A stretch of DNA of 64,000 nt from Flavobacterium sp. SLB02 (GCF_009664855.1 NZ_CP045928.1:310001-374000); one strand, 5' to 3'. Positions 27,646 to 36,088 are shown, numbered from the stretch's first letter. Notes: generated by a model from the letters alone, not told the origin. Translations and numbers: made by a program.

Positions 27646-28308
27646 TTAATCTTTTGCTGAATAAGAATAGGTTTCATAACTCTTTCCTGCCAGTTTATAA
27701 AAGTTAAGGAGATCGTTATATTTCTTATCTGTCACATTGATAACTTCTGTGTTTGACACGATTCCTTCTTTCTTTGGTTGACTCAGTATCGTTTTATTGT
27801 CGATTAAATTTTTAGGAACAAATACTCTGAAATTAGCATAATTTATTTGTGTATAATCTGTACGATGGGCGAGATAAACAGGTTTATAGTTTTTATTTTT
27901 TTTATACTCATCGTGAGTATATACTTCTAATTGCGGGATCATTAAAGGTCCATCGACGAGATTGCCATCTGGTGAAGTAATCTTTGGTTCGTAATACTCT
28001 TTGTGCAGATATACATATTGTAAGGCAGGTTTGACCGATTCGTCGATATAAATTAACCTGTCTGATCGTTTTTGTTTGGTGCTTGCATTGGGATTGTAAC
28101 TTTTGTCAGGATTAAAGGTTTCGTTCAATACTTTTTCCAGATAAATGACCTGGCCCGTATGCTGCATTTTATAAAGAATCTCTTCGTAAATGGTATGAAG
28201 CGGGGTTAGTAAAACATCGAGCCAGTCTATGTGCGTTTTTTTTCTAAGAATAGGAGGGACGAGCCATAACAATAGCTTTTCCCATTTTAAAACAGTGTAT
28301 TTATTCAT
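27646..28308 (-). CDS. Baseplate protein, tail protein I-like (predicted)
   Basis: This 220-residue protein has no family signature that I recognise with certainty. It starts with KWEKLLLWLVPPILRKKTHIDWLD, has LLTPLHTIYEEILYKM, and continues with a beta-rich stretch. In Mu- and P2-type tails the gene after the J-like wedge protein is gpI, a small baseplate protein of about this size that connects the wedge to the fibre. Here it lies between the J-like gene (15 bp upstream) and the fibre gene (about 80 bp downstream), and this synteny is the main reason for the call. No signal peptide or membrane segment is evident. Confidence 0.5.
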   Translation of the reverse strand: MNKYTVLKWEKLLLWLVPPILRKKTHIDWLDVLLTPLHTIYEEILYKMQHTGQVIYLEKVLNETFNPDKSYNPNASTKQKRSDRLIYIDESVKPALQYVYLHKEYYEPKITSPDGNLVDGPLMIPQLEVYTHDEYKKNKNYKPVYLAHRTDYTQINYANFRVFVPKNLIDNKTILSQPKKEGIVSNTEVINVTDKKYNDLLNFYKLAGKSYETYSYSAKD

Positions 28309-28323
28309 TGTATATATTTTAGT

Positions 28324-29400
28324 CTATTGTTTATCTCGGTAAAATGTATAAGGAATATAGTTTACCTCAAACTCAAGGGTATCCATGTCAAAATAACCGG
28401 CTTTTGGAATAAAATATTCTATGTTGGTAGCATCAGTAAGCGCAGGGTTCTGTGTGTCATTTGGATTTTTTGCTACAGAAGTCTGAACCTTGGTCAGGAT
28501 AGGAATTTTAACCCCTTCTGCTTTTTGAACGGCATCTACCAGATATGTTTTGACAAAGGCACCATTGAATTCAATGTTTTTCAAATGTTCTCTAATCGAG
28601 TTTATTACAGGAAATTCCTGATCATCTATTATTAATGAACCATTTTTTTCATTTAAAGGATCTGTTAATAATGCTAATTCGTATTCCGCTAATTTTATTT
28701 TTTCCTGGGTTGTTAAATCTCTGCTTAAACTTTTTAACTGATAATATTCAATGTCTTTTGGGTCAATGTAAATAGTCAATGGATCGATGTAAACATTCAA
28801 TTTTAATTGTAGAATATCGCCCTGATCAGATGTGATGTGTACCTGATTTCCTGCATCTTTGATCTTGGCGATATATTCTTTAAAAGCAAAAAGCTCGTTA
28901 GGAACGTCGATTCTTGAAATTTTATCATCTTTTACAGTGGCTACTTTTATAAAAACAACCCCAACTTTATTATGAAAATAGTCAGAGAATATTTCTTCCG
29001 GTTTTTTGTTGGGATCTAGTACTGTCCCTAAATCAATTTCGCTTACTGCACAATGTTTGATTATTTTAGCATTTTCGATTTCGGTATCAGAAAGTTTTGT
29101 GGTATCAAATTGATAAGAACCTTCTTTCCAGATTAGGGGTATTATGTTGCTCGAATCCGGATCTATAGGTATCCCGTAATGAAAGTTCAAAGCCTGTTCG
29201 CGATACCAGTTTAGCGTGTGAGGTCTTGATATCAGGGCGTTTTTTTCGACTATTTTTTCGTGTACCCAAATTGCAGTTGCAACTATGTTGATCCAAAGTT
29301 TCCAAATCGCAGCTTTTGAATCTGTTAAGCCGTTTAGAGAGGTTTGTTTCCCCTTTTCAATCAGGATTTCATCCTGTATTTCAGCAATTGTACGTGCCAT
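28324..29400 (-). CDS. Baseplate J-like wedge protein
   Basis: This 358-residue protein resembles phage baseplate protein J (Mu gp47 type). It begins MARTIAEIQDEILIEK, continues with SLNGLTDSKAAIWKLWINIVA and IWVHEKIV, and has a TLNWYREQALNFHYG segment. A beta-rich central part has the VHITSDQGDILQLKLNVYID pattern that occurs in this family where the domain meets the inner baseplate. J-like proteins form the wedge ring around the hub and trigger sheath contraction. It sits in Mu-like order: gp25-like, LysM protein, J, I, fibre. No frameshift is evident. I am fairly sure of the baseplate assignment, less of the exact family. Confidence 0.7.
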   Translation of the reverse strand: MARTIAEIQDEILIEKGKQTSLNGLTDSKAAIWKLWINIVATAIWVHEKIVEKNALISRPHTLNWYREQALNFHYGIPIDPDSSNIIPLIWKEGSYQFDTTKLSDTEIENAKIIKHCAVSEIDLGTVLDPNKKPEEIFSDYFHNKVGVVFIKVATVKDDKISRIDVPNELFAFKEYIAKIKDAGNQVHITSDQGDILQLKLNVYIDPLTIYIDPKDIEYYQLKSLSRDLTTQEKIKLAEYELALLTDPLNEKNGSLIIDDQEFPVINSIREHLKNIEFNGAFVKTYLVDAVQKAEGVKIPILTKVQTSVAKNPNDTQNPALTDATNIEYFIPKAGYFDMDTLEFEVNYIPYTFYRDKQ

Positions 29401-29593
29401 ATTGTGTTTTTTAGATATAGTTTAGCCTGTAAGTCATGTGTAATATGCTTATAGATAATTGTTTATGTTTTTTGTAAATACTACTAAGAAGTAGTTTTCT
29501 TTTTAGAGATTTCTAAAAGGAGATGAAATGTATTTTTACCTACAATTTAGATAGTAAGAAGCATCTTTTTAGGTAAATGCAATTGAGGTTTTA

Positions 29594-29896
29594 TTAATAA
29601 ATGATAAAATCATCTTCAATAATCATATAATCAATTCCGGAGAAGTTGTCCAGCAAATACTGTTCTTCGTCTGTAATAGAAGTGGCGGGTTTCAAGTTTC
29701 TGGAATTGTAATATTCAACAATATCCTTTTTAAAGGCTTCACGACCAATTTTTAAATCTTCGTAAACAGAAATGTCATCTGTAAGGTTAAATTGATCATT
29801 GTCTTCCAGAATATCGAATACTTTTTCTATGCTTCCGTATTCTTGCAAAGAGATGTCAAAAATGTTTTGGTTTTCCTGTGGTTTAATAGTTTCCAT
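29594..29896 (-). CDS. Small LysM-like tail protein
   Basis: From the ATG at 29896 this encodes 100 residues; an upstream ATG at 29926 would add ten and overlap the previous gene by 44 bp instead of 14. The N-terminus, QENQNIFDISLQEYGSIEKVFDILEDN, has the shape of a LysM motif as found in small phage tail proteins of the gpX / gp53 type. These bind near the tail tube and baseplate. The C-terminus is acidic with hydrophobic ends (IDYMIIEDDFIIY). Its position between the gp25-like and J-like genes fits a baseplate adaptor. The short overlap with the preceding gene suggests translational coupling. Confidence 0.65.
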   Translation of the reverse strand: METIKPQENQNIFDISLQEYGSIEKVFDILEDNDQFNLTDDISVYEDLKIGREAFKKDIVEYYNSRNLKPATSITDEEQYLLDNFSGIDYMIIEDDFIIY

Positions 29897-30170
29897 CGAT
29901 TTTAATGTTTTGTAGATCGTTGACATCTAATGTTTTTACATAAAAATTGTCATACGATAATTGTTTGTCTATTTCGTTTTCTAGTCGTAGCCTGGAGGTT
30001 GCATCCGGGCTGTTAATGTATTTTTTTATTCCTACTCCAAGAATAGGAAACTCTTTATAACTTCCTTTCTGGCTTAACAATAGATGTTCTATATTTTGCT
30101 GATCTGCCTCTTTTATGGCGAAATCTCCGTTTGTAATCAACAAGTCTTCATCTATGATAAAATCTTTCAT
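29883..30170 (-). CDS. gp25-like baseplate wedge protein
   Basis: This 95-residue protein has the small gp25/W-like baseplate fold signature: an acidic N-terminal strand (DEDLLITNGDFAIKEADQQN), then HLLLSQKGSYKEFPILGVGIKKYINSP, where the glycine-proline turn aligns with the usual EWFLDPxxGVPY region, then RLRLENEIDKQL and an alternating hydrophobic end. gp25 is a core wedge component of contractile tails, of tailocins and of type VI secretion. It is first in a leftward unit that begins at the box-bearing promoter 30257-30320, followed by LysM, J, I and fibre genes. Confidence 0.7.
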   Translation of the reverse strand: MKDFIIDEDLLITNGDFAIKEADQQNIEHLLLSQKGSYKEFPILGVGIKKYINSPDATSRLRLENEIDKQLSYDNFYVKTLDVNDLQNIKIDGNY

Positions 30171-30256
30171 ATGTCGTTATTTTTATTGTTTTTATTAATG
30201 AATATCTCCTTTGAATCTGCGCGCCATACCCAAGAGAAGATGTTTATTTGATACTG

Positions 30257-30320
30257 TAAAAATAAGCTTTGCTTACTCCTTAATCAAGAATTTAGGACTT
30301 AGTAATCAGTAGTTTCAGTA
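30257..30320 (-). promoter_or_regulatory. Tail-regulon promoter for the gp25-J-I-fibre unit
   Basis: Reading leftward, the box TACTGAAACTACTG (30320-30307) is followed after 42 bp by TATTTTTA (30264-30257), a TAnnTTTR-type -7 element. The predicted start of transcription is near 30250, about 80 nt before the gp25-like ATG. Box and spacing match six other sites in the locus. Confidence 0.8.
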
Positions 30321-30379
30321 AGTTCTGATAGTTGTTTTAGAGCTTTTTTTTTGATGCTTTTGCTGTTAAAAAAGTATTT

Positions 30380-30712
30380 TTAAACTGCAGGAATAATCAG
30401 GTTGGTGATAATTTGAATAATCATTTTTATAATATTATTTTTAATGGTATTCAGTTTTATTTTTGATATTCCTGCAGTTTGCAATGCTTGCAGTACGGTT
30501 AAATCTAACTGACTTTTTAAAAGCCATTCAAATTCTTCTTCGGTTAAATCACCAGACGAGAAAAGAACAATCCAGCGTTCCAGTTTTTCTTTTGAGGTTT
30601 GAAAAAAAACAGTAAGATCTTTTTCTAACTGAGGTTTAATATCCTTATAGCTGTTGGCTATAATCGCTTTTAATTCCTTCTTTAAGTTTTCTATCACTTT
30701 ATCTTTGTCCAT
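30380..30712 (-). CDS. Small protein of unknown function in the lysis group
   Basis: This 110-residue protein is not one I recognise. Residues 1-50 are charged and helical (KVIENLKKELKAIIANSYKD). The middle has a WIVLFSSGDLTEEEFEWLLKSQLDL stretch. The last 30 residues are strongly hydrophobic helix (NIIKMIIQIITNLIIPAV), enough for one membrane anchor or amphipathic helix. It starts 4 bp after the lipoprotein gene and follows the endolysin gene, so it shares their transcript. A holin, antiholin or endolysin-regulating role is possible, but only the neighbourhood supports it. Confidence 0.6.
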   Translation of the reverse strand: MDKDKVIENLKKELKAIIANSYKDIKPQLEKDLTVFFQTSKEKLERWIVLFSSGDLTEEEFEWLLKSQLDLTVLQALQTAGISKIKLNTIKNNIIKMIIQIITNLIIPAV

Positions 30713-30716
30713 AATT

Positions 30717-31190
30717 TTATTTGTTACCGTTAATTAAATCCAAAAGTGCTTCTTTTGATTTTTTGTCCTTTTTAATTTCATATTGAATAAGTAAATCAAA
30801 AGCCTCTGAAATTTGTTTTTTTGATTCTTCCAAAAATAATTTTGATTCAACTTCTTTTGTTTGCCAATGTTTAAAGAAACCTGCTAAAAGATTTTTGTCT
30901 TTATCATTCAGCATTTTCAACATTTCGAAAGTGATCTCATTGTTGGGTTTATTTTTTTCATACTCAACCAATTTTTCCAGATTGAGAAATAATTTTTCAA
31001 TTTCTTCTTTGTTGGCAGAATAGGGAGTTGTGGCCTTATTCATCAATTGATCGGTTTCTACTTTTAGCTCGATGGTTTTTTCGTATGAATATTGATCGAA
31101 TAGGGCAATTCTTGTAGAGTTGCAGGAGGAAATTGCAAAAGAGATCGCAATAAAAAATAGCAGCTGTTTTAATTTTAAATGTTTCATCAT
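30717..31190 (-). CDS. Lipoprotein next to the endolysin, possible spanin-like factor
   Basis: This 157-residue protein starts with a lipoprotein signal (LLFFIAISFAISSCNS, lipidated Cys at about 23). The mature part is highly charged and helical (KVETDQLMNKA, KLVEYEKNKPNNE, KLFLEESKKQISEAF), with no domain I recognise. It lies 2 bp after the M15 endolysin gene. Phage and tailocin lysis cassettes often encode a membrane-anchored lipoprotein that disrupts the outer membrane (o-spanin), so that role is the leading guess. An alternative is an immunity factor that protects the producer from the endolysin. Confidence 0.65.
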   Translation of the reverse strand: MMKHLKLKQLLFFIAISFAISSCNSTRIALFDQYSYEKTIELKVETDQLMNKATTPYSANKEEIEKLFLNLEKLVEYEKNKPNNEITFEMLKMLNDKDKNLLAGFFKHWQTKEVESKLFLEESKKQISEAFDLLIQYEIKKDKKSKEALLDLINGNK

Positions 31191-31192
31191 GA

Positions 31193-31675
31193 TTATTTGT
31201 ATAAGATTACATAGTTTTTTCTGTCACGTTTTAGTTTACTGAGCACTTTCCAGTCGCTGTATCCTTCTTTATCAAAGTGCGGAAGATCTTTAAAGGTTTT
31301 CCAGTCTCCGCCCCAGTTCCAATTGTATTTCTTGAAGATTTCGACACATTCCTGCCAGTCCGAAATTTGGTCGCCATCCAAGTCTCTAGCTGTGTCCCAG
31401 GAAGCCGTTTTTCCATCAATAATTAAACAGATATCTACCGCAAAGCCATAATTGTGAATAGATTGTCCGCCTTTTGCATTCGTTACTTTTTTTCCTGGTT
31501 TTGTTCTGCCAAAAGCATAAAGATCTTCTTGTTCCTGAAAAGTTCTGAGACTTTGCGTAATGCGAACTTTAGCTCGTCCGGTTAATGCCAGATCGCATTC
31601 CTCTATGATTTTAGTAACTTCTTCCCTAACCGAAGGATGCAGCAAATCAATGTGTTTTTTTGTTGTTTGATCCAT
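31193..31675 (-). CDS. M15-family peptidase, endolysin
   Basis: This 160-residue enzyme has the zinc-peptidase motifs of family M15: the SIHNYGFAVDI block (the H-x6-D ligand pattern) and PHFDKEGY with the last histidine. Upstream are KVRITQSLRTFQEQEDLYAFGRT and GGQSIHNYG, as in phage L-Ala-D-Glu or D-Ala-D-Ala endolysins. There is no signal peptide, so export would need the holin at 25098. It cuts stem peptides or cross-links of the producer wall to release particles. It is the first gene of a leftward lysis group (endolysin, lipoprotein, 110-aa protein) behind the box promoter at 31875-31938. Confidence 0.88.
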   Translation of the reverse strand: MDQTTKKHIDLLHPSVREEVTKIIEECDLALTGRAKVRITQSLRTFQEQEDLYAFGRTKPGKKVTNAKGGQSIHNYGFAVDICLIIDGKTASWDTARDLDGDQISDWQECVEIFKKYNWNWGGDWKTFKDLPHFDKEGYSDWKVLSKLKRDRKNYVILYK

Positions 31676-31874
31676 ATTTGTGTGTATTAAAGATTTAAAA
31701 TTTTGTGAATAAAAAGCCTTTCCTGATAGTTTGACGACAATCGGGATTTTTATGCTGCGATAAAATTATTTATGTTTAAGGATTTATTTACGGTTAAGAA
31801 AAACTTGTAAATAAAGTTTGAAAAGTTCCTTTTTGTGATCACATTAAGAAGTGAAACACGTTTTAATAACACTG

Positions 31875-31938
31875 TAAAAATACGCCGAAATAGCGTGTTT
31901 GAAAAATAATAGGGAACTGTAAGTCAGTAGTTTCAGTA
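31875..31938 (-). promoter_or_regulatory. Tail-regulon promoter for the lysis group
   Basis: The box TACTGAAACTACTG (31938-31925, leftward) is identical to the one at 30307-30320, and so is the -7 element TATTTTTA (31882-31875), again 42 bp downstream. The leader to the endolysin ATG is about 190 nt; no upstream gene is seen in it. Confidence 0.8.
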
Positions 31939-31993
31939 GGATGTTTTTGCGTTTTTTATGGTTTTACTTTTTTGATTCAAATTGAATATAATT

Positions 31994-32036
31994 ACTAAAA
32001 AAACACCCGTTTTTCTAAGTTGAAAAACGGGTGTTT
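31994..32036 (-). terminator. Intrinsic terminator after the immunity gene
   Basis: A 15-bp perfect stem, AAACACCCGTTTTTC (32001-32015) with GAAAAACGGGTGTTT (32022-32036), and a 6-nt loop. On the reverse strand it is followed by an uninterrupted T run. It ends the toxin-immunity transcript, just before the lysis promoter. Confidence 0.88.
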
Positions 32037-32114
32037 AATTATAGAGTTTAGAAAGGATTTTTTATTTAAAATCCTTGGAATTATATTAATTTTTGTTTAT
32101 AAAAGAAAGATTTG

Positions 32115-32582
32115 TTATCTGAATTCTGCAGCATAATTCCCATCATTCCACTCTTTTCGTAACATTTTTATCATGATATCAACAACATGAATCATGTCAT
32201 CTGTGTATAGAGGACCTGTCCATTCTACCTGTGTTTGGGGCCAGTCTTTTATATCTTGCATTTTATTAAGTTTTTCAGGAAGTAATTTTTCTCCTTCTTG
32301 CTGTATTAGTTTTTTTGCTAATTCAAAAACTTTGATTATTTCAGATTCTCTCTTGGTTATAAAAGCTAAGGAGTCATCGAACAAGATATGCATAACTCTT
32401 TGTTGATGCCCCTTCGTGATTTCCTCAAAATCCTCAAAAATCTCTAAATACCATTCTGGTTTATCTTTTAATCCAATTTCTTCAAATGCATTTACAATAA
32501 ATGCAGTGATGATCTCAAACTCAAATTCTCCAATCCAAAATCCTTTGTTTTTTTCGTAGCGTATATATGTTGTGCTTGGCAT
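32115..32582 (-). CDS. Probable immunity protein for the 754-aa toxin
   Basis: This 155-residue soluble, acidic protein has no signal peptide and no family I can name. Features are a beta-rich N-terminus (TYIRYEKNKGFWIGEFEFEI), a helical middle (EIIKVFELAKKLIQQEGEKLL) and tryptophan-containing DWPQTQVEWTGPLYTDDMIHVVDIM. Size, acidity and position 14 bp after the last codon of a modular toxin are typical of cytoplasmic immunity proteins that bind a nuclease domain. The terminator at 31994-32036 follows it. The lack of a signal peptide agrees with a toxin acting in the cytoplasm rather than in the periplasm. Confidence 0.7.
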   Translation of the reverse strand: MPSTTYIRYEKNKGFWIGEFEFEIITAFIVNAFEEIGLKDKPEWYLEIFEDFEEITKGHQQRVMHILFDDSLAFITKRESEIIKVFELAKKLIQQEGEKLLPEKLNKMQDIKDWPQTQVEWTGPLYTDDMIHVVDIMIKMLRKEWNDGNYAAEFR

Positions 32583-32596
32583 AGTATTTATATTGA

Positions 32597-34861
32597 TTAA
32601 AAAATGATTTCAAATTTATCTTTATTATTCAGATATAATTCATAATTTTCTTCTAAATATTTCATTATTTCTTTTTTTGTTTCGGGAGGATATTTATCTA
32701 CATGTCGTAAATCTAATACAAATTTATCTAATGGAGGGTTTCCTTTTAATTTGTTAAAATGAACGTCGATAGATTCTTTAAAGTTTTTTAAATTTCTAAC
32801 AAATTTGTGTTCCCATCCTTTAATAGCTCCTAAATTATTCGGTAATCCTGCAGCGTCAAAAGTTTTGCCAGTCCATTTCCCAGTTAATCCGACTACATCG
32901 CCTGCTTCTCCGGCTTCAGAAGGCCTAACTTTGGTTTCATGAATTAATTCAATTTCAACAAAAGATTCTAATTGATCATCAGAAAACACTTTTTTACGAT
33001 TATGATCTTTATCTCTCCAATATCCCTTTTCAGTTTCCTCAGAAATTTCTTTTCTCCGGGATTCTCTTTTTATATTAATATTTTCCGTAGGAGCATTTTT
33101 CCCTGGAATATTTTCAGGAGTATCTATAAATTCTCCGTATTGTTCTGGGTTTCCTTTTTCTTTTTTCTCTATTTTGTTATAAAATTTCTCAAACTGTTTT
33201 TCATTCATTTTCGAAACATCTTTGCCAGTTTCGGCCTTTACAAGTCTATTTGATTCACTAGTAACGTTCCTTATTTCTTTAGAATCTTCAGCAGTTTTTG
33301 CAATTTCGGCAGCCGTATTTCCTTCTCTTGCGATTTTAGATAAATTAGGTAATCCAAAAGAAGCAAGATCTGCTGTTACACTAAAAGCGATCCAGAGGTT
33401 GGCTAACCAGCCATAACCGTTTTCGTGCCATTTTTCTAGAGTACCGTTGCTTAACATAGCGTAGTGAGCAGCGTCTTTTGCCAAAACAACCCCAGCAAGT
33501 GCTTTTGCTGCCATTGGGGCTCCTTTTGCCAATACAATACGCAATGCACCAACAGCAGATAGTAAGCTCAATAAATCTGTAGCCTTATTAAACAAATCCC
33601 AGTTCGATTGTTTTGTAGCCATATTGTGAAGTTTTAAGGCAATAACAAACGTATTTTCATCGCCTATTTGTTCGCCCAAATCTCCCAGTTTTGTCCCAAA
33701 ATTTAATTTTGCTAACGGATTAAATGATCTGTTTAAGTATTGTTTTAAAATGTTTACTTTTTCAATTGGCGAACTACCCATATTACTATCAAGTTCCATA
33801 GGAACATATGTTTTATCATATGTTATAATTGTTTGGGTTTCATTTCTGTAATTATTTATCAAAATTTCGCCTCCAGACCAATCTGTTTTTATATGCGTAT
33901 CTCTAAATAGATAATAACTGTTATCAAAGTATACAATATCCGATGGTTTTGAAGTATCAAATTCGGCTACCAAACGAGTTAAAAAACGAAGTAAATCTTG
34001 TACTTCTTCGCCATGAAGTTTATTGTATATTCTATATAATAAATCACTATAGCGAAGTTTGAGATATAGCACTTGTCTGTCGCTTATTGCATAAAGAATT
34101 TGTAAAATGGCCTTATCTTCGTTTGTGTCTAAATCTGTAGGAGCAATAACTTCTAAGTATGATACATCACTTAAAAGGATTTCAAGATGTTCATACAATT
34201 GCTGATCATTCATTTTGCCAAATAAAGTTCGGGGAAGCGATTCATAAATAACATCTAATTTGCTTGGATTATTATTGGCTTCTTTTATCTTTTTAAGATA
34301 TAAATTAATAATTATTTGGGCATCGCTGGTAATTACAACTCCCAACAAATCAAAAAGTGCTATATAAAGATCAAAATCCTGAACTATAAATTTGAAAGTA
34401 ATTTCTTTTAAATTATTGTCGAAAATGGTTAAAGAAAAATCGGTGTGATATTTTCCAATCTCAATAGAAGGTTTGAAAGTTTTGGCTATTAGATTTATTC
34501 CGTTAAAAGTATTCCATTCTAAAGATATTCCACCTTGTTTTTGTGCTCCCTGGCTATCATTATAATTTATAATTCCTAATTTTTCAGGTGTACTGTTAAT
34601 TGGACCATCGATAAGTTTGCTAAAAGAGGTATTAGGATAAACAACACCAATTTTTCTTTTAATGCATTCTATAACTTCGTATACTGATACAAATTTAATA
34701 TTACTGTAGTTATTGGAGCTTTCAACATACTTTAGCATCTTGTCAGAGTTTTTATCATCCTCAATCTGCTGACGCCATATGCTAAGCATCATTTGCCTGA
34801 ACCTGGCTATTTCAGAAGCGCTGGTATCTTTTAGTTCTATAGTATGGTTTTTAATAATCAT
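32597..34861 (-). CDS. Polymorphic-toxin-like protein of the tail locus, C-terminal nuclease-like domain
   Basis: The ATG at 34861 (MIIKNHTIELKD) gives 754 residues; the longer frame opens with TTG at 34885. Residues 1-350 are a helical and beta N-terminal part of unknown family. Residues about 395-500 hold hydrophobic segments (LLSLLSAVGALRIVLA, AAKALAGVVLAKDAAHY, LWIAFSVTADLASFG) like pre-toxin translocation regions. A charged linker with PENIPGKNAP follows, and the last about 115 residues include GKWTGKTFDAAGLP, FKESIDVHF and DKFVLDLRHVDKYP, a pattern recalling CdiA/BECR-type RNase toxins. It directly follows a tail chaperone gene, the usual slot of a tape-measure protein, and precedes a likely immunity gene. 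It could be cargo, a tape measure carrying a toxin, or both. Confidence 0.65.
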   Translation of the reverse strand: MIIKNHTIELKDTSASEIARFRQMMLSIWRQQIEDDKNSDKMLKYVESSNNYSNIKFVSVYEVIECIKRKIGVVYPNTSFSKLIDGPINSTPEKLGIINYNDSQGAQKQGGISLEWNTFNGINLIAKTFKPSIEIGKYHTDFSLTIFDNNLKEITFKFIVQDFDLYIALFDLLGVVITSDAQIIINLYLKKIKEANNNPSKLDVIYESLPRTLFGKMNDQQLYEHLEILLSDVSYLEVIAPTDLDTNEDKAILQILYAISDRQVLYLKLRYSDLLYRIYNKLHGEEVQDLLRFLTRLVAEFDTSKPSDIVYFDNSYYLFRDTHIKTDWSGGEILINNYRNETQTIITYDKTYVPMELDSNMGSSPIEKVNILKQYLNRSFNPLAKLNFGTKLGDLGEQIGDENTFVIALKLHNMATKQSNWDLFNKATDLLSLLSAVGALRIVLAKGAPMAAKALAGVVLAKDAAHYAMLSNGTLEKWHENGYGWLANLWIAFSVTADLASFGLPNLSKIAREGNTAAEIAKTAEDSKEIRNVTSESNRLVKAETGKDVSKMNEKQFEKFYNKIEKKEKGNPEQYGEFIDTPENIPGKNAPTENINIKRESRRKEISEETEKGYWRDKDHNRKKVFSDDQLESFVEIELIHETKVRPSEAGEAGDVVGLTGKWTGKTFDAAGLPNNLGAIKGWEHKFVRNLKNFKESIDVHFNKLKGNPPLDKFVLDLRHVDKYPPETKKEIMKYLEENYELYLNNKDKFEIIF

Positions 34862-34897
34862 TAGGATAGTTTTTATGAAGGGCAAAAAAGGTGTTTG

Positions 34898-35242
34898 CTA
34901 TAGTATTTCTACTTTAACAGGTTTCGGCTGAATATGATCTGAGAATGCTGTGGTAATATTGAGACGTAAATCGTCTTCTTGTTCGATTTTGGCATTGCCA
35001 CCCAAATAACAGTTTTTGAATAATACTTCGAGCGCTTTAAACTCGTCCATTTTTGAAGCTTGTAATACAGCAGAACGAATACTCATATCCGGTTTTTTGA
35101 AATAGGCAAACAGGGTGGTTTCGTCGTCATCTGCAATGGTCAGTTTTACTACTTTTTTGTGTTTGTATTTCCATTGGTTGAGTTGAGCCTGAGTAATGTT
35201 TCCGTCAAGAACATCGATGTTTTTTGAGTTTTCTTTTTCCAT
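34898..35242 (-). CDS. Tail assembly chaperone-like protein, paralogue 1
   Basis: This 114-residue protein aligns with the one at 42866-43336: both have a K-x-VxKLT-xxD-xxTT start, a KKP motif, a helical middle and an LF-x-x-C segment (LFKNCYLGG here, LFQECVLDQ there). Small proteins of this type are encoded between tube and tape measure in Mu-like and other tailed phages and act as tail assembly chaperones. The gene lies after the tube gene, separated by a 420-bp gap with a terminator, and just before the toxin-like gene. No programmed frameshift is evident. Its own promoter was not found. Confidence 0.6.
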   Translation of the reverse strand: MEKENSKNIDVLDGNITQAQLNQWKYKHKKVVKLTIADDDETTLFAYFKKPDMSIRSAVLQASKMDEFKALEVLFKNCYLGGNAKIEQEDDLRLNITTAFSDHIQPKPVKVEIL

Positions 35243-35425
35243 TTTAAAATTCTTTTATTGTTTTTATGATAGAGTAAATTGATATCTGATTAAGTGGTGT
35301 CACTTATGTTTATTCTATTGCAATCGCAAAGCAGTGGAAGACACATGTAAAAGTTTTATCCTCAGTTGTAATAGCTGTTGACGTTCTGTTGTTATTAAAA
35401 ATTGAATTAGTAAGAGATGCGGATT
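35243..35425. other. Gap before the chaperone: no gene, no regulon box
   Basis: The 420 bp between the tube and chaperone genes holds the terminator at 35426-35483 and a small CCGCTTAAAGCGG hairpin near 35500. No conserved small protein is seen. The regulon box is absent. AAACTTTTACATG (leftward, 35357-35345) weakly resembles the -7 region of other units, so the promoter of the chaperone-toxin-immunity transcript remains unclear. Confidence 0.4.
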
Positions 35426-35483
35426 AAAAAAAAGAGACTGCCTGAGTTATTTTTTTGGGGTTGAATAATCTCGAGGCAGCCTC
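35426..35483 (-). terminator. Intrinsic terminator after the tube gene
   Basis: GAGACTGCCT (35434-35443) pairs with AGGCAGCCTC (35474-35483) with one G-T pair, around a 30-nt loop. Leftward it is followed by a run of T (A at 35426-35433). It would end the highly expressed sheath-tube transcript. Confidence 0.82.
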
Positions 35484-35662
35484 TTGAAGAAGATTCCCCG
35501 CTTAAAGCGGACTAATATAGAGCTTGTATAATAAGTTTGCTGGCAAAAATCAAGTTTCTTGAACTCCTTTTTTGCATAACGCATTTGATATTGGTTTTCT
35601 CTTTTCAGTCGGTTTTAAAAGACAGGGAAGGGGATTATAATGTTAGGAATTTATCGGGATGA

Positions 35663-36088
35663 TTAATTCCATTCAACGTGAGAACAGATCAAGTCAAAAG
35701 ATACCGCAATTTTAGTATCTCCCTGGCTGATTCCTCTACTGTTTGAGTTGAATTCGCAGTTTCTCACTGTGTGTGTGATTACTTCGTTACTGTCATCCAG
35801 ATAACTTACAATGATGCTGAAAGGATTAATATCTTGCAATCTTTGTCCTTTTGGTAAAGCGGCCAAAATCGCTTCTACTTCGTAATTGTATAAAGTGATA
35901 GAAGCTTTTGCCTCGTATTTCCCTCTACCTCTGTGTACTGGCATATCTCCGGCACCGTAATGGTTTTCTTTAGATACTGAGTCACTATAGTTTACAGCTG
36001 TAATTCCGGTAACGATGTTACCTGCAATACTTACTTCGATAGATGACCAGCTGTGTTGTTGTCCGTTTATTAATGGTAATTTATTCAT
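35663..36088 (-). CDS. Tail tube protein
   Basis: This 141-residue beta-rich protein has the size and pattern of contractile-tail tube proteins: INGQQHSWSSIEVSIAGNIVTGITAVNYS, then YGAGDMPVHRGRGKYEAKASITLYNYEVEAIL, and a C-terminal strand region (REDTK-like GDTKIAVSFDLICSHVEW). The motif VTGITAVNYSD followed by a GRGKYE segment recurs in Bacteroidota tube proteins. Hexameric rings of it would stack into the inner tube that crosses the target envelope. The gene follows the sheath gene, 138 bp downstream, the classic sheath-tube pair, and ends at a strong terminator. Confidence 0.82.
   Translation of the reverse strand: MNKLPLINGQQHSWSSIEVSIAGNIVTGITAVNYSDSVSKENHYGAGDMPVHRGRGKYEAKASITLYNYEVEAILAALPKGQRLQDINPFSIIVSYLDDSNEVITHTVRNCEFNSNSRGISQGDTKIAVSFDLICSHVEWN

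Noticed and set aside
29105..29305. Short frame inside the J-like gene (and similar short frames inside fibres, toxin and SusC)
   Set aside because: They overlap strongly supported genes entirely and have no domain or independent signal.
35345..35357. AAACTTTTACATG as a box-type promoter for the chaperone-toxin unit
   Set aside because: It lacks the TA of the -7 element and no box is found 42 bp upstream (35398-35411 does not match), so I did not call it.
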